A DNA stretch of 19,064 nt from Alphaproteobacteria bacterium UBA1002 (GCA_002291845.1 DBAU01000009.1:1-19064); one strand, 5' to 3'. Positions 1 to 7,387 are shown, numbered from the stretch's first letter. The notes: generated by a model not told the origin, from the letters alone. Program-made: numbers and translations.

Positions 1-612
1 CCCATGCATGGCCGCCATAACGTGCAAAACTCGCTGGCCGCCATCGCGGTGGCGCGTGAATTGAAAATCGCCGATGCGCAGATTGTGCAAGGCTTCGGCG
101 CGTTCAAAGGCGTCAAGCGCCGCTTCACCAAAACCGGTGAGGTGAACGGCATCACCATCATTGATGATTATGGCCACCACCCGGTAGAAATTGCTGCCAC
201 GCTCGGCAGTGCGCGGCAGGCGGTGGGCGCGACCGGCGGGCGCGTGATTGCCGTGGTGCAGCCGCACCGCTACACCCGCCTGCGCGATCTGTTCGAGGAG
301 TTCTGTACCTGCTTCAACGAGGCGGATACGGTGCTGGTGGCGGATGTTTATACCGCCGGCGAATCACCCATTGAGGGCATCCACCGCGACGCGCTGGTGG
401 AGGGTCTGCGCCGCCACGGCCATAAACATGCCGAGCCGCTGGAGAGCGATGCCGTATTACCCGAGAGTGTCGCGAAGTTGGCGAAGCCGGGCGATTTCGT
501 CATCTGCTTAGGGGCCGGCAGCATCTCCTACTGGGCGCAGGCGCTGCCGGGGAAACTGGCGGCCCAACTCGGTGTGCCGTTTGTCGCTGATCCCAAAATG
601 GCGCATGGCTAG
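1..612 (+). CDS. murC: UDP-N-acetylmuramate--L-alanine ligase (MurC), C-terminal part
   Basis: MurC joins L-alanine to UDP-MurNAc in the cytoplasm using ATP, the first amino-acid addition of the peptidoglycan stem. Only the last 203 or so residues lie in the window; the frame is open to base 1, so the ATG at base 4 is internal and not the start. Seen: the HNVQN segment (bases 16-30) that joins the central ATPase domain to the C-terminal domain, the DDYGHHP motif (bases 163-183), a QPHRYTR segment and ADVYTAGE. These are standard marks of the Mur ligase C-terminal domain in MurC. The stop TAG at 610-612 lies 3 bases before the next gene, so the two are probably cotranscribed. Nothing unusual in the visible part; identity is secure. 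Confidence 0.95.
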   Translation, partial: PMHGRHNVQNSLAAIAVARELKIADAQIVQGFGAFKGVKRRFTKTGEVNGITIIDDYGHHPVEIAATLGSARQAVGATGGRVIAVVQPHRYTRLRDLFEEFCTCFNEADTVLVADVYTAGESPIEGIHRDALVEGLRRHGHKHAEPLESDAVLPESVAKLAKPGDFVICLGAGSISYWAQALPGKLAAQLGVPFVADPKMAHG

Positions 613-615
613 CGC

Positions 616-1383
616 ATGAGCGCCATGCTGCCCGGGCGTGGGACGCACGCCATCGGCCAACCTCGTCAGGCGGCTGCTCAATTTCCTTACGGCCTCGCAT
701 CGCCGGATGCTTCGAATGGGAAAACGCTAAGTCGCGCGGATGCGTCCCTTCTGCTCGCGCTTGGCCGCTGGAAGCCTATGCTGGATCATGCGTGGCAGCT
801 CGCGCAGACCGAATCATTTGAATTGGCCTTTGCCCCTGCGTCTGAAGCCATCCGCTTGTCTGCTGATGTACATCCTCAATATCATTTCCTTGAATCTGGC
901 TTGCACACAGCGCTGGGTTCGCTGCATCTGCGTCACGGTGAATGGGAGGAAGCGACGCGCCATTTTGATCGTGCCGTATTCCTACACCACGATAACGATG
1001 TGGCGCAGGCAGGGCAGGGCGCGGCAGCGCGTCACGAGAGGGTAGAATTGCCCCCCTACACCCATGCCAAGACGTGGGTGGAATGGATGGAATTCTGTGG
1101 GGTAGCGCAGAGCGAGCTGCAAAGCGGGTTTTTTGAGCCCTGGGTGCGGGCAGGGCGCGCAGCGAAAACCGAGGCGGTTTCCTTGTTTTCCCATGCAATA
1201 ACCCTTTGCGACGCGACGCATCGGCAGTATCATGCCCTCGCTGCGCAGCCATGGTGGCTGCGTGCTGCCCTGCACCGGGCGCTGGGTGAGCCGTTGCTGG
1301 CCATGAATGACCTCTCGCGGGGTCTGGATCTGGATCGGCAAAATGGCTGGGCGTTGGCGCAGATGGCAGAATTAAAGGAATGA
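616..1383 (+). CDS. Hypothetical TPR-like protein between murC and murB
   Basis: I do not recognise a named family. The 255-residue product has no signal peptide or membrane segment and is probably cytoplasmic. Two stretches look like tetratricopeptide helical pairs: residues about 92-130, with a GEWEEATRHFDRAV segment and a preceding ALGSLHLR, and residues about 213-251, with LRAALHRALGEPLLAMNDLS. It has many tryptophans (W52, 60, 110, 154, 157, 176, 213, 214, 245). The start at 616 is uncertain: it is 3 bases after the murC stop and has no clear Shine-Dalgarno, and residues 1-40 look poorly ordered, so a later start is possible. The end overlaps the ATG at 1380 in an ATGA, suggesting coupling to murB. 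Context suggests, but does not prove, a role linked to peptidoglycan precursor synthesis, perhaps as a scaffold. That it is a real gene is supported by full occupation of the gap between two coupled genes. Confidence 0.75.
   Translation: MSAMLPGRGTHAIGQPRQAAAQFPYGLASPDASNGKTLSRADASLLLALGRWKPMLDHAWQLAQTESFELAFAPASEAIRLSADVHPQYHFLESGLHTALGSLHLRHGEWEEATRHFDRAVFLHHDNDVAQAGQGAAARHERVELPPYTHAKTWVEWMEFCGVAQSELQSGFFEPWVRAGRAAKTEAVSLFSHAITLCDATHRQYHALAAQPWWLRAALHRALGEPLLAMNDLSRGLDLDRQNGWALAQMAELKE
1374..1379 (+). promoter_or_regulatory. Shine-Dalgarno AAAGGA that favours a GTG start for murB
   Basis: AAAGGA directly abuts the ATG at 1380 (zero spacing, which cannot work well) but sits 6 bases before the in-frame GTG at 1386. 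This makes GTG 1386 the better-supported murB start, two codons shorter than the longest reading. Confidence 0.5.
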
Positions 1384-1385
1384 CC

Positions 1386-2363
1386 GTGAGCCTTGCTGCA
1401 CTGAAACAGGACGACGCCAACGCCCGCATGGCGGTACTAAAGGAGCAGGTGCGTGGCCGCCTGCGCTCGCAGGTCGCGCTGGCTAATCGCTGCTGGTTTC
1501 AGGTGGGCGGTCCGGCGGACTGGCTCTTTATTCCGGAAGATGCGGAGGATCTGGAGCGCTTTTTACAGCTGCGGCCGCGTGAATTGCCGCTGTTTGTGCT
1601 TGGGGTCGGCTCTAACCTGCTGGTGCGTGACGGCGGGATTGAGGGGGTTGTCGTGCGGCTGGGGCGCGGCTTTGCCGGGATGGACGTTTTGCCTTCCACG
1701 AACGATGGGCAGCGCCACATTAAAGTTGGCGCGGCGGCGCTGGATCTCAATGTCGCGCAGTTCGCGCGGGAGCATGGCATTGGCGGGCTGGAGTTTCTCT
1801 CGGGCATTCCCGGCACCATCGGCGGAGCATTATTCATGAATGCGGGGGCGTACGGGCGCGAGATCAAGGACGTGCTGGTGGAAGCCATCGCGCTTGATCC
1901 GCAGGGGCAGCGCCATCGCCTGACGCCTGAGCAGCTGGGCTTTACCTATCGCCATTCGAGCCTGCCGGAGGGCTGGATTTTCACCGAAGCCGTCCTGCAA
2001 GGCGAGCCTGCCGCCGTTGATGACATTGCCGCGCGGATGCACAAGATTGCCGAGGATCGCGCCGCGGCGCAGCCAATCAAGGCGCGCACGGGCGGCAGCA
2101 CCTTTACGAATCCGCCCGGCCATAAAGCCTGGCAGCTGGTGGATGCCGCGGGATGCCGTGGCCTCACCATTGGCGGGGCGCAGGTGTCGGAAAAGCACGC
2201 GAACTTCCTGCTGAATACCGGCACCGCCACGGCGGCGGAGCTGGAAGCGCTGGGCGAGGAAGTCCGTCGCCGTGTGAAGGAAACGAGCGGGATTGAGCTG
2301 CAGTGGGAGATTAAACGTATTGGAAGGGTTCATTCTTCAGAGTTAAGCGTTCAGGAATCGTAA
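1386..2363 (+). CDS. murB: UDP-N-acetylenolpyruvoylglucosamine reductase (MurB)
   Basis: MurB is a cytoplasmic FAD enzyme that reduces UDP-GlcNAc-enolpyruvate with NADPH to give UDP-MurNAc, the substrate pathway feeding MurC upstream. Seen: the FAD-binding segment with GVGSNLLVRDGG, then the core GIPGTIGGALFMNAGAYG, the substrate loop with YRHSSL, the TGGSTF loop carrying the proton-donor serine (Ser238 counting from GTG 1386), and the catalytic Glu308 in LQWEIKRIG. The length of about 325 residues fits the family. The start is chosen by the AAAGGA at 1374-1379; the ATG at 1380 would add two residues and overlap the previous stop. After EIKRIG, where the family usually ends, there is a 12-residue tail (RVHSSELSVQES) encoded by part of the inverted-repeat leader described below. 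Confidence 0.95.
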   Translation: MSLAALKQDDANARMAVLKEQVRGRLRSQVALANRCWFQVGGPADWLFIPEDAEDLERFLQLRPRELPLFVLGVGSNLLVRDGGIEGVVVRLGRGFAGMDVLPSTNDGQRHIKVGAAALDLNVAQFAREHGIGGLEFLSGIPGTIGGALFMNAGAYGREIKDVLVEAIALDPQGQRHRLTPEQLGFTYRHSSLPEGWIFTEAVLQGEPAAVDDIAARMHKIAEDRAAAQPIKARTGGSTFTNPPGHKAWQLVDAAGCRGLTIGGAQVSEKHANFLLNTGTATAAELEALGEEVRRRVKETSGIELQWEIKRIGRVHSSELSVQES

Positions 2364-2424
2364 GTTATTTTTGTTATCTTTCTGCCTGAATCCACTAGAC
2401 TCTGAACTCTGAACTCTGAACTCT
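2336..2424 (+). repeat. Tandem heptamer and nested inverted repeats at the murB-ddl junction
   Basis: Three full copies of TCTGAAC occupy 2401-2421, followed by TCT (2422-2424), ending just before the ddl Shine-Dalgarno (about 2427-2434). The end of murB holds TTCAGAGTT (2336-2344), a perfect reverse complement of AACTCTGAA at both 2405-2413 and 2412-2420. Inside this, TTCAGG (2350-2355) pairs with CCTGAA (2385-2390). The transcript could therefore form a nested stem-loop with at least two alternative registers of the outer stem, close to the ddl ribosome-binding site. No T-run follows, so it does not look like an intrinsic terminator. Function unknown. Confidence 0.7.
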
Positions 2425-2437
2425 TTAAGGAAAGATC

Positions 2438-3352
2438 ATGACAAAACATGTGGCCCTTCTCAAAGGTGGCTGGTCGGCAGAACGGGAAGTTTCACTCTCC
2501 TCTGGTGCTGGAGTTGAGAAAGCTCTTCTACAGCTCGGCTACAAGGTGACAGTGATTGATGTGCAGCCGGATATCGCGCAGCGCCTGAACGAAGTGAGGC
2601 CGGATGTGGTCTTCAATGCCTTGCACGGCCAGTGGGGCGAAGATGGTTGCATTCAAGGCCTGCTTGAGCTGTTGAAGATTCCTTACACCCATTCCGGCGT
2701 GCTCGCCTCGGCGCTGGCGATGGATAAACCCGCGGCCAAGCGTATTTTTGCCGCAGCCGGTCTGCGCTGCCCGGAAGGCGCCGTGATGACCTTTGAGGCG
2801 CTCTGCACGGCCTGCCCGTTTGAGTTGCCCGTGGTGGCTAAGCTGCCGAATAACGGCTCCAGCGTCGGTGTATATATTATTCATGCCCCGGAGGAGCTTG
2901 AGCCGTTAAAAGCCAAGATTTTGCCAGATCAAGAGCTGCTGGTAGAGCGCTACATTCCGGGCCGCGAAATTCAGGTGGCGGTGCTGGAGGATGAGGCACT
3001 GGGCGCCATCGAAATCCGCCCGTTGGGTGAGTTTTATGACTATGAAGCGAAATATACCGCGGGGAAGGCAGAGCATGTGATGCCTGCACCGCTTTCTGAG
3101 GTCGATTATGCCCAAGTTTGTGAGCTGGCGGTGCGCGCCCATAAGGCGCTTGGTTGCCGAGGTGTCACACGTTCGGATTTTCGTTTCGATGACACCAAGC
3201 TGGGTGAGAGCCTGTTTTACCTTTTAGAAACCAATACTCAGCCCGGGATGACCCCTTTATCGCTTGTCCCAGAAATTGCAGCGCATAAAGGAATCGCCTA
3301 CAATGATATTGTTCGCCGCTTGGTAGAAAGCGCGCGTCTGGATAATCAATAG
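2438..3352 (+). CDS. ddl: D-alanine--D-alanine ligase (Ddl)
   Basis: Ddl is a cytoplasmic ATP-grasp enzyme that makes the D-Ala-D-Ala dipeptide added by MurF. Seen in order: the N-terminal first D-Ala site with GGWSAEREVSL, HGQWGEDGCIQG, ALAMDK, the ATP-grasp glycine loop NNGSSVGV, the omega-loop segment YDYEAKY, RSDFRFDD with the metal-binding Asp, and LLETNTQPGMTPLSLVPE with the Glu and Asn metal ligands. The length of 304 residues fits the Ddl B type. The start ATG at 2438 follows an AAGGAAAG Shine-Dalgarno. The glycine loop reads AKLPNNGSS where most relatives have a KP-x-N-E-GSS pattern, a mild departure. The stop overlaps the Shine-Dalgarno of ftsQ. Expression may be affected by the repeat leader upstream. 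Confidence 0.96.
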   Translation: MTKHVALLKGGWSAEREVSLSSGAGVEKALLQLGYKVTVIDVQPDIAQRLNEVRPDVVFNALHGQWGEDGCIQGLLELLKIPYTHSGVLASALAMDKPAAKRIFAAAGLRCPEGAVMTFEALCTACPFELPVVAKLPNNGSSVGVYIIHAPEELEPLKAKILPDQELLVERYIPGREIQVAVLEDEALGAIEIRPLGEFYDYEAKYTAGKAEHVMPAPLSEVDYAQVCELAVRAHKALGCRGVTRSDFRFDDTKLGESLFYLLETNTQPGMTPLSLVPEIAAHKGIAYNDIVRRLVESARLDNQ

Positions 3353-3360
3353 GGATTAGC

Positions 3361-4224
3361 ATGGCCCGGGCAACCCAGAGGCAGCAGACCAGCCGCAAGG
3401 CATCGCGCACAAAGGCAAAGAAAAAGCTTGCCCAGCGCGCGCGCCGCTGGGGGTTTAGCATTGGTGCGGGCATCGGTGTGTTACTGCTGGCGGGAGGAAG
3501 CTGGCAGATTTACTCGCTCGATCTGATCACCCGCGCCGGGCGTGCCGTGGATGCCTCTGTCAGTAAGGGCATGGCGTCTGCCGGATTCCGGCTGAATCAG
3601 ATTGAGGTGAAAGGCCGACATAAAACGGATGCTACGCGCATTAAAGAAGCCATCGGTATCGCGCAGGGAGATTCGATTTTTACGAGCTCGCTGGATGACA
3701 TCCGCACCAACCTGGAAGCGATTGACACGGTTCGTCGTGCCACGGTGGAGCGGCGCTTGCCCGATCGTCTCTTTATCGAGATTGAGGAGCGCACGCCTGT
3801 TGCCGTCTGGCAGAACCAACAAACGCTTAAAGTCGTGGATGCCGATGGTGTGGTGCTGACCAAAGAGCCTCCCGCGGAGCATCGCCACTTGATGGTGGTG
3901 GTGGGAGAAGATGCCCCACGCCATCTGCCCGAACTTTTCCGGCTGCTCACTGCGCAGGCGTCTCTGGCGCCGGAGGTCACTTCGGCCGTACGAGTGGGGG
4001 GGCGGCGCTGGGATCTGCGTTTGAAGAATGGTATTAAAGTCATGCTGCCTGAGGATGAGCCAGCGGATGCGTTGCGTAAGCTTGCCGCCTGGAAAGAAGA
4101 AAAGAAGATTCTTGAGAAAGCCATTACAGCGATTGATTTCCGACTGAAGGAGCGCGTGTTTATCCGCCTGACTCCCGAGGAGGGGCAAAAGCCTGCCACC
4201 GCTGGCAAGGCGCAGGAGGTATAG
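3361..4224 (+). CDS. ftsQ: Cell division protein FtsQ
   Basis: FtsQ is a bitopic inner-membrane protein of the divisome that links early cytoplasmic proteins to the periplasmic FtsB/FtsL and septal synthase. Seen: a basic cytoplasmic N-terminus (residues about 1-30, rich in Arg, Lys, Gln), one hydrophobic membrane segment (about 31-52), a POTRA domain (about 77-147; it begins FRLNQIEVKGRHKT and ends with the EERTPVAVW strand), then the FtsQ beta domain. The charged C-terminal tail is probably flexible. At 287 residues the length fits alphaproteobacterial FtsQ. The start ATG is preceded by AGGGA at 3351-3355, which overlaps the ddl stop. The gene ends 3 bases before ftsA, whose ribosome-binding site is inside the ftsQ 3' end. 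Confidence 0.94.
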   Translation: MARATQRQQTSRKASRTKAKKKLAQRARRWGFSIGAGIGVLLLAGGSWQIYSLDLITRAGRAVDASVSKGMASAGFRLNQIEVKGRHKTDATRIKEAIGIAQGDSIFTSSLDDIRTNLEAIDTVRRATVERRLPDRLFIEIEERTPVAVWQNQQTLKVVDADGVVLTKEPPAEHRHLMVVVGEDAPRHLPELFRLLTAQASLAPEVTSAVRVGGRRWDLRLKNGIKVMLPEDEPADALRKLAAWKEEKKILEKAITAIDFRLKERVFIRLTPEEGQKPATAGKAQEV

Positions 4225-4227
4225 CGT

Positions 4228-5496
4228 ATGTACCGGCCTTATCAATCCATTCGAGGTCGCAAAGGCAGTGTCGCTGCACTTGATATTGGTACGTGTAAAG
4301 TCGCCTGTCTGATTGCTGAGGAGGACGAAGAGGAAAATCTCCGCATTATCGGCATTGGTCATCAGTTGGCGCGTGGACTGAAGAATGGCCGGGTGATTAG
4401 CGCGCGCGACTTGGAGGAATCCATCCTCTCGGCGGTGCATGCGGCGGAACAGATGGCAGGTGCCACCATTGAGAATGTAGTGGTCAACGTGTCTGGACCG
4501 GATGTGGCCTCCCATGTATTGGGGATTGATCTTGATATCGCCGGCGAAGGGGTGGGCGAGCAGGATATTGCTGATCTGATGCGTGAGGGGTGTGCCTCCG
4601 TGCAAGATGACCATCGTGCGCTGATTCACTGCTTTCCGGTGGAATATCGGCTGGATGGTGCACGCGGCATCCGTGATCCGCTCAATATGTTTGGCAATAC
4701 GCTTGGGGCGGATCTCAACATCATTACCGCGGATAGTACGCGTTTGCGCAATCTGGCGCATTGCGTCAATCGTTGCCACCTCAATATTGCTGAGTTTGTT
4801 GCTTCCCAGCATGCCTCAGCCTATGGATGTTTGGATGTAGATGAGATGGAGCTGGGTACCACGCTGATTGATATGGGTGGCTCGGAAACCAGCTTTGCGC
4901 TCTTTTCGCAAGGTCGGAATATTTTCTCAGGCTCCATTCCGATTGGCGGGCAGCATGTTACTAGTGATATTGCGCAAGGCCTCACCACGTCGCTAGCCAG
5001 TGCAGAGCGGCTGAAAAACCTCCATGGAAGTGCGATTGCCGCACCGAAAGATACGCAGGTGATGATTGAAATCCCGCAGATTGGCGAGGAGCAGGAAGGT
5101 GATGAGCCGAATACCGTGCCGCGATCCACGCTGATCGCCATTATCCGCCCGCGGCTGGAAGAAATTTTTGAGATGATCCGTGATCGTATCCATGCCAGCG
5201 GTATGGAAGGCCGGGCGGGTCGTCATGCCGTGCTCACCGGGGGGGCTAGCCAGATGGTTGGTGTGCGTGACCTGGCTGCCCGAACCTTGGGCAAGCAGGT
5301 GCGCATCGCTAAGCCGCGCCTTCTGCCAGGATTAGCAGATTCCGTCAGCGGTGCGCCGTTCTCCTGTGCGATCGGCATGCTGCATTTCGTGAATACTCGC
5401 CTTCCGGAAGATATTCTGGTCGAAGCACGGCGTCGCAGTTCTGGGCTGGGTAGCCGCACACAGAAAATGGTTGCCTGGCTGCGCGACAACTTCTAG
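4228..5496 (+). CDS. ftsA: Cell division protein FtsA
   Basis: FtsA is an actin-like ATPase that tethers FtsZ filaments to the inner membrane and recruits later division proteins. Seen: the phosphate-1 motif ALDIGTCK (residues 17-24), the FtsA-specific 1C region after it, phosphate-2 DMGGSETSFALF (starting at Asp215), the adenosine motif LTGGASQMVG (336-345), and a C-terminal amphipathic membrane-targeting helix RTQKMVAWLRDNF at the very end. The length of 422 residues is usual. A consensus AGGAGGT (4214-4220), 7 bases before the ATG and inside ftsQ, suggests strong translation and tight coupling. The gene is followed by a 209-base gap before ftsZ rather than the few bases seen upstream. Confidence 0.96.
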   Translation: MYRPYQSIRGRKGSVAALDIGTCKVACLIAEEDEEENLRIIGIGHQLARGLKNGRVISARDLEESILSAVHAAEQMAGATIENVVVNVSGPDVASHVLGIDLDIAGEGVGEQDIADLMREGCASVQDDHRALIHCFPVEYRLDGARGIRDPLNMFGNTLGADLNIITADSTRLRNLAHCVNRCHLNIAEFVASQHASAYGCLDVDEMELGTTLIDMGGSETSFALFSQGRNIFSGSIPIGGQHVTSDIAQGLTTSLASAERLKNLHGSAIAAPKDTQVMIEIPQIGEEQEGDEPNTVPRSTLIAIIRPRLEEIFEMIRDRIHASGMEGRAGRHAVLTGGASQMVGVRDLAARTLGKQVRIAKPRLLPGLADSVSGAPFSCAIGMLHFVNTRLPEDILVEARRRSSGLGSRTQKMVAWLRDNF

Positions 5497-5705
5497 CCGT
5501 ACCCCTCTGTATATATGGCATCTGCTTTACGGGCGTAATTTCCGCTGAAGATACAGAGATAGTGGCTTCATCACGAATCCATGTGCGGCGCTTGAGCAGA
5601 AAAAGAACACAAGATGTGGTAATTCTGTCGCGGATTTCTGTTTATCGCCCGCAAAAATTCCATTATGACTAATAGGGTCCGCGTCGCACATACAAGGAGC
5701 CCTTC
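5497..5705 (+). promoter_or_regulatory. ftsA-ftsZ intergenic region, probable ftsZ control region
   Basis: This 209-base gap has no plausible gene. It holds an exact 8-base inverted repeat, CTCTGTAT (5505-5512) and ATACAGAG (5551-5558), with a 38-base loop; one GANTC site (GAATC, 5575-5579); a weak promoter-like pair TTGAGC (5592-5597), 17 bases, TGTGGT (5615-5620); and the ftsZ Shine-Dalgarno AAGGAG (5694-5699, 6 bases before the ATG). CcrM methylation of GANTC in the ftsZ promoter activates ftsZ in Caulobacter; the same control here is inference only. Confidence 0.4.
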
Positions 5706-7328
5706 ATGACCCTCAATCTGCATCTGCCTAGCCAATCGCATACACTTCGTCCGGTGATCACTGTTATTGGCGTCGGGGGTGCGGGGGGGAATGCCGTCAA
5801 TAACATGATTAATTCCAATCTGGAGGGCGTGCAATTTGTGGTGGCCAATACCGATGCACAAGCCCTCGATGCCGCGATGACCGAAAATGTTATCCAGCTG
5901 GGAACCAGCGTTACGCAGGGGCTTGGTGCTGGCGCAAATCCCGACACGGGGCGCGCGGCAGCAGAAGAATCGCTCTCTGAGATCGGCTCGCATTTTGAAA
6001 ACAGTAATATGGTGTTTATCACTGCGGGCATGGGCGGCGGTACCGGCACGGGCGCTGCACCAGTGATTGCGCGCATGGCCAAAGAGCAAGGCATTCTGAC
6101 GGTTGGTGTAGTGACTAAGCCCTTCCAGTTTGAAGGTGGCAAGCGTATGCGTATTGCCGAAGAGGGTCTGCGCGAGCTGCAGCAATATGTGGATACGCTG
6201 ATTGTCATTCCCAATCAAAATCTGTTCCGTATCGCAAATGAAAAAACCACCTTTGCCGATGCCTTCCGCATGGCGGATGAGGTACTTCATTCCGGCGTGC
6301 GTGGGGTGACGGACCTGATTGTGAAGCCGGGTCTCGTGAATCTTGATTTTAATGATATTCGCACGGTCATGCGCGAGATGGGCAAAGCGATGATGGGGAC
6401 GGGGGAAGCCAGCGGTGAGAAGCGCGCGCTGGAAGCTGCTGAGGCGGCCATTTCTAATCCCTTACTCGATGATATCTCACTCAAAGGAGCCCGTGCCGCG
6501 CTGATCAACATCACCGGTGGTCTGGATATGACGCTGTTTGAAGTGGATGAGGCGGTAAACCGCGTCCGTGAGGAAGTGGATCCGGATGCTAATATTATCT
6601 TCGGCTCTACCTTCAACGAGAATCTGCAGGGTGCCATGCGCGTTTCTGTGGTGGCAACCGGAATCGATGCCGATGCTCTGAGTGAAAGCAATCAGGAATA
6701 TGCGGCGTCGCAGGCGGCGCAGAATAAGCGTCCCTTCAGCTACATGCCGCCCCGTCGTCCGGGCGCTGGTACGACCTCTACGGCCGCTCCGGCAGCGCGT
6801 CCAGCCGCTGTAGCGCCTGCGCCAGCGGCGCCAACAGCGAAGCCTGCAGCTGCTGCACAGGCTCCCGCTGCACGCATGCCGGTGAAGCCGACCTCGGTAC
6901 AAGCGGCAGCCCCCGTGCCAGCCACTCCGAAGCCGACGGCAAAGCCTCAGGTTGAACCTGTCTTTGAAGAAGATGATACGTTGGATTTCATGTCTGAGCC
7001 GACGGTATCCAAAGCACCGGCTGAGAGTGCGGATGATCATGGGCCGCTCTTTTTTGGTGGTGAACGTCCGGTATCCGCATCGCGCGCACAGCCCGCGATG
7101 GACGAGGAGTCGGCCGGTCATGGGTTTGGCTTTCTCAATCGCATTGCCGAGGTCAGCCGCGCCTTATCGCAGCGCAATGACGATCCCGCCCCAGCAGAAG
7201 CTTCCGGTCGCGTACGGACAGTTGAAATTACGGCTGATAAGCCAGCAGAGTCTGCGGCCAGTTATACGGCCGGCCGTGAAGAAGAAAACTACGATATTCC
7301 GGCATTTTTACGTCGTCAGGCCAATTAA
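5706..7328 (+). CDS. ftsZ: Cell division protein FtsZ
   Basis: FtsZ is the tubulin-like GTPase that polymerises into the cytokinetic ring. Seen: the N-terminal nucleotide fold with GVGGAGGNAVN, the tubulin signature GGGTGTG (residues 110-116) that binds the GTP phosphates, the T7 synergy loop NLDFND (212-217) whose Asp residues complete the GTPase site of the next subunit, the C-terminal fold ending near residue 320, a long low-complexity linker rich in Ala, Pro and Lys (about 340-420) followed by an acidic stretch, and the conserved tail peptide DIPAFLRRQAN at the end that docks FtsA and other partners. The 540-residue length reflects the long linker typical of alphaproteobacteria. The start is supported by AAGGAG 6 bases upstream. 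A strong terminator follows, so ftsZ seems to end its transcription unit. Confidence 0.98.
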   Translation: MTLNLHLPSQSHTLRPVITVIGVGGAGGNAVNNMINSNLEGVQFVVANTDAQALDAAMTENVIQLGTSVTQGLGAGANPDTGRAAAEESLSEIGSHFENSNMVFITAGMGGGTGTGAAPVIARMAKEQGILTVGVVTKPFQFEGGKRMRIAEEGLRELQQYVDTLIVIPNQNLFRIANEKTTFADAFRMADEVLHSGVRGVTDLIVKPGLVNLDFNDIRTVMREMGKAMMGTGEASGEKRALEAAEAAISNPLLDDISLKGARAALINITGGLDMTLFEVDEAVNRVREEVDPDANIIFGSTFNENLQGAMRVSVVATGIDADALSESNQEYAASQAAQNKRPFSYMPPRRPGAGTTSTAAPAARPAAVAPAPAAPTAKPAAAAQAPAARMPVKPTSVQAAAPVPATPKPTAKPQVEPVFEEDDTLDFMSEPTVSKAPAESADDHGPLFFGGERPVSASRAQPAMDEESAGHGFGFLNRIAEVSRALSQRNDDPAPAEASGRVRTVEITADKPAESAASYTAGREEENYDIPAFLRRQAN

Positions 7329-7349
7329 CTACGCCAAACCACGCATCGT

Positions 7350-7387
7350 AAGGGCCGTAGCACCGTGCTGCGGCCCTTCGTTTTTGT
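7350..7387 (+). terminator. Rho-independent terminator after ftsZ
   Basis: AAGGGCCGTAGC (7350-7361), loop ACCGT, and GCTGCGGCCCTT (7367-7378) form a 12-bp stem with a single G-U wobble, followed by CG and TTTTT. It starts 22 bases after the ftsZ stop. There is no matching A-run on the left, so it acts mainly in the + direction. Confidence 0.9.

Noticed and set aside
776..1429. 217-codon minus-strand frame opposite the TPR-like gene
   Set aside because: Very rich in Pro, Arg, Ala and His with no domain; the + frame fits the murC-murB spacing and couples to murB, so the + reading is the gene.
3481..4812. 443-codon open frame on the minus strand across ftsQ and ftsA
   Set aside because: It lies opposite two well-supported genes, has a His/Arg/Ile-rich composition with no recognisable motif, and has no matching promoter or ribosome-binding site. 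It is a shadow of codon bias.
6770..6960. Repetitive DNA in the FtsZ linker as a repeat or recombination element
   Set aside because: It is low-complexity Ala/Pro/Lys coding sequence normal for long alphaproteobacterial FtsZ linkers, without exact tandem units.
6477..7121. 214-codon minus-strand frame opposite the ftsZ linker
   Set aside because: Arg/Gly/Cys-rich product caused by the Ala/Pro-rich linker codons read backwards.
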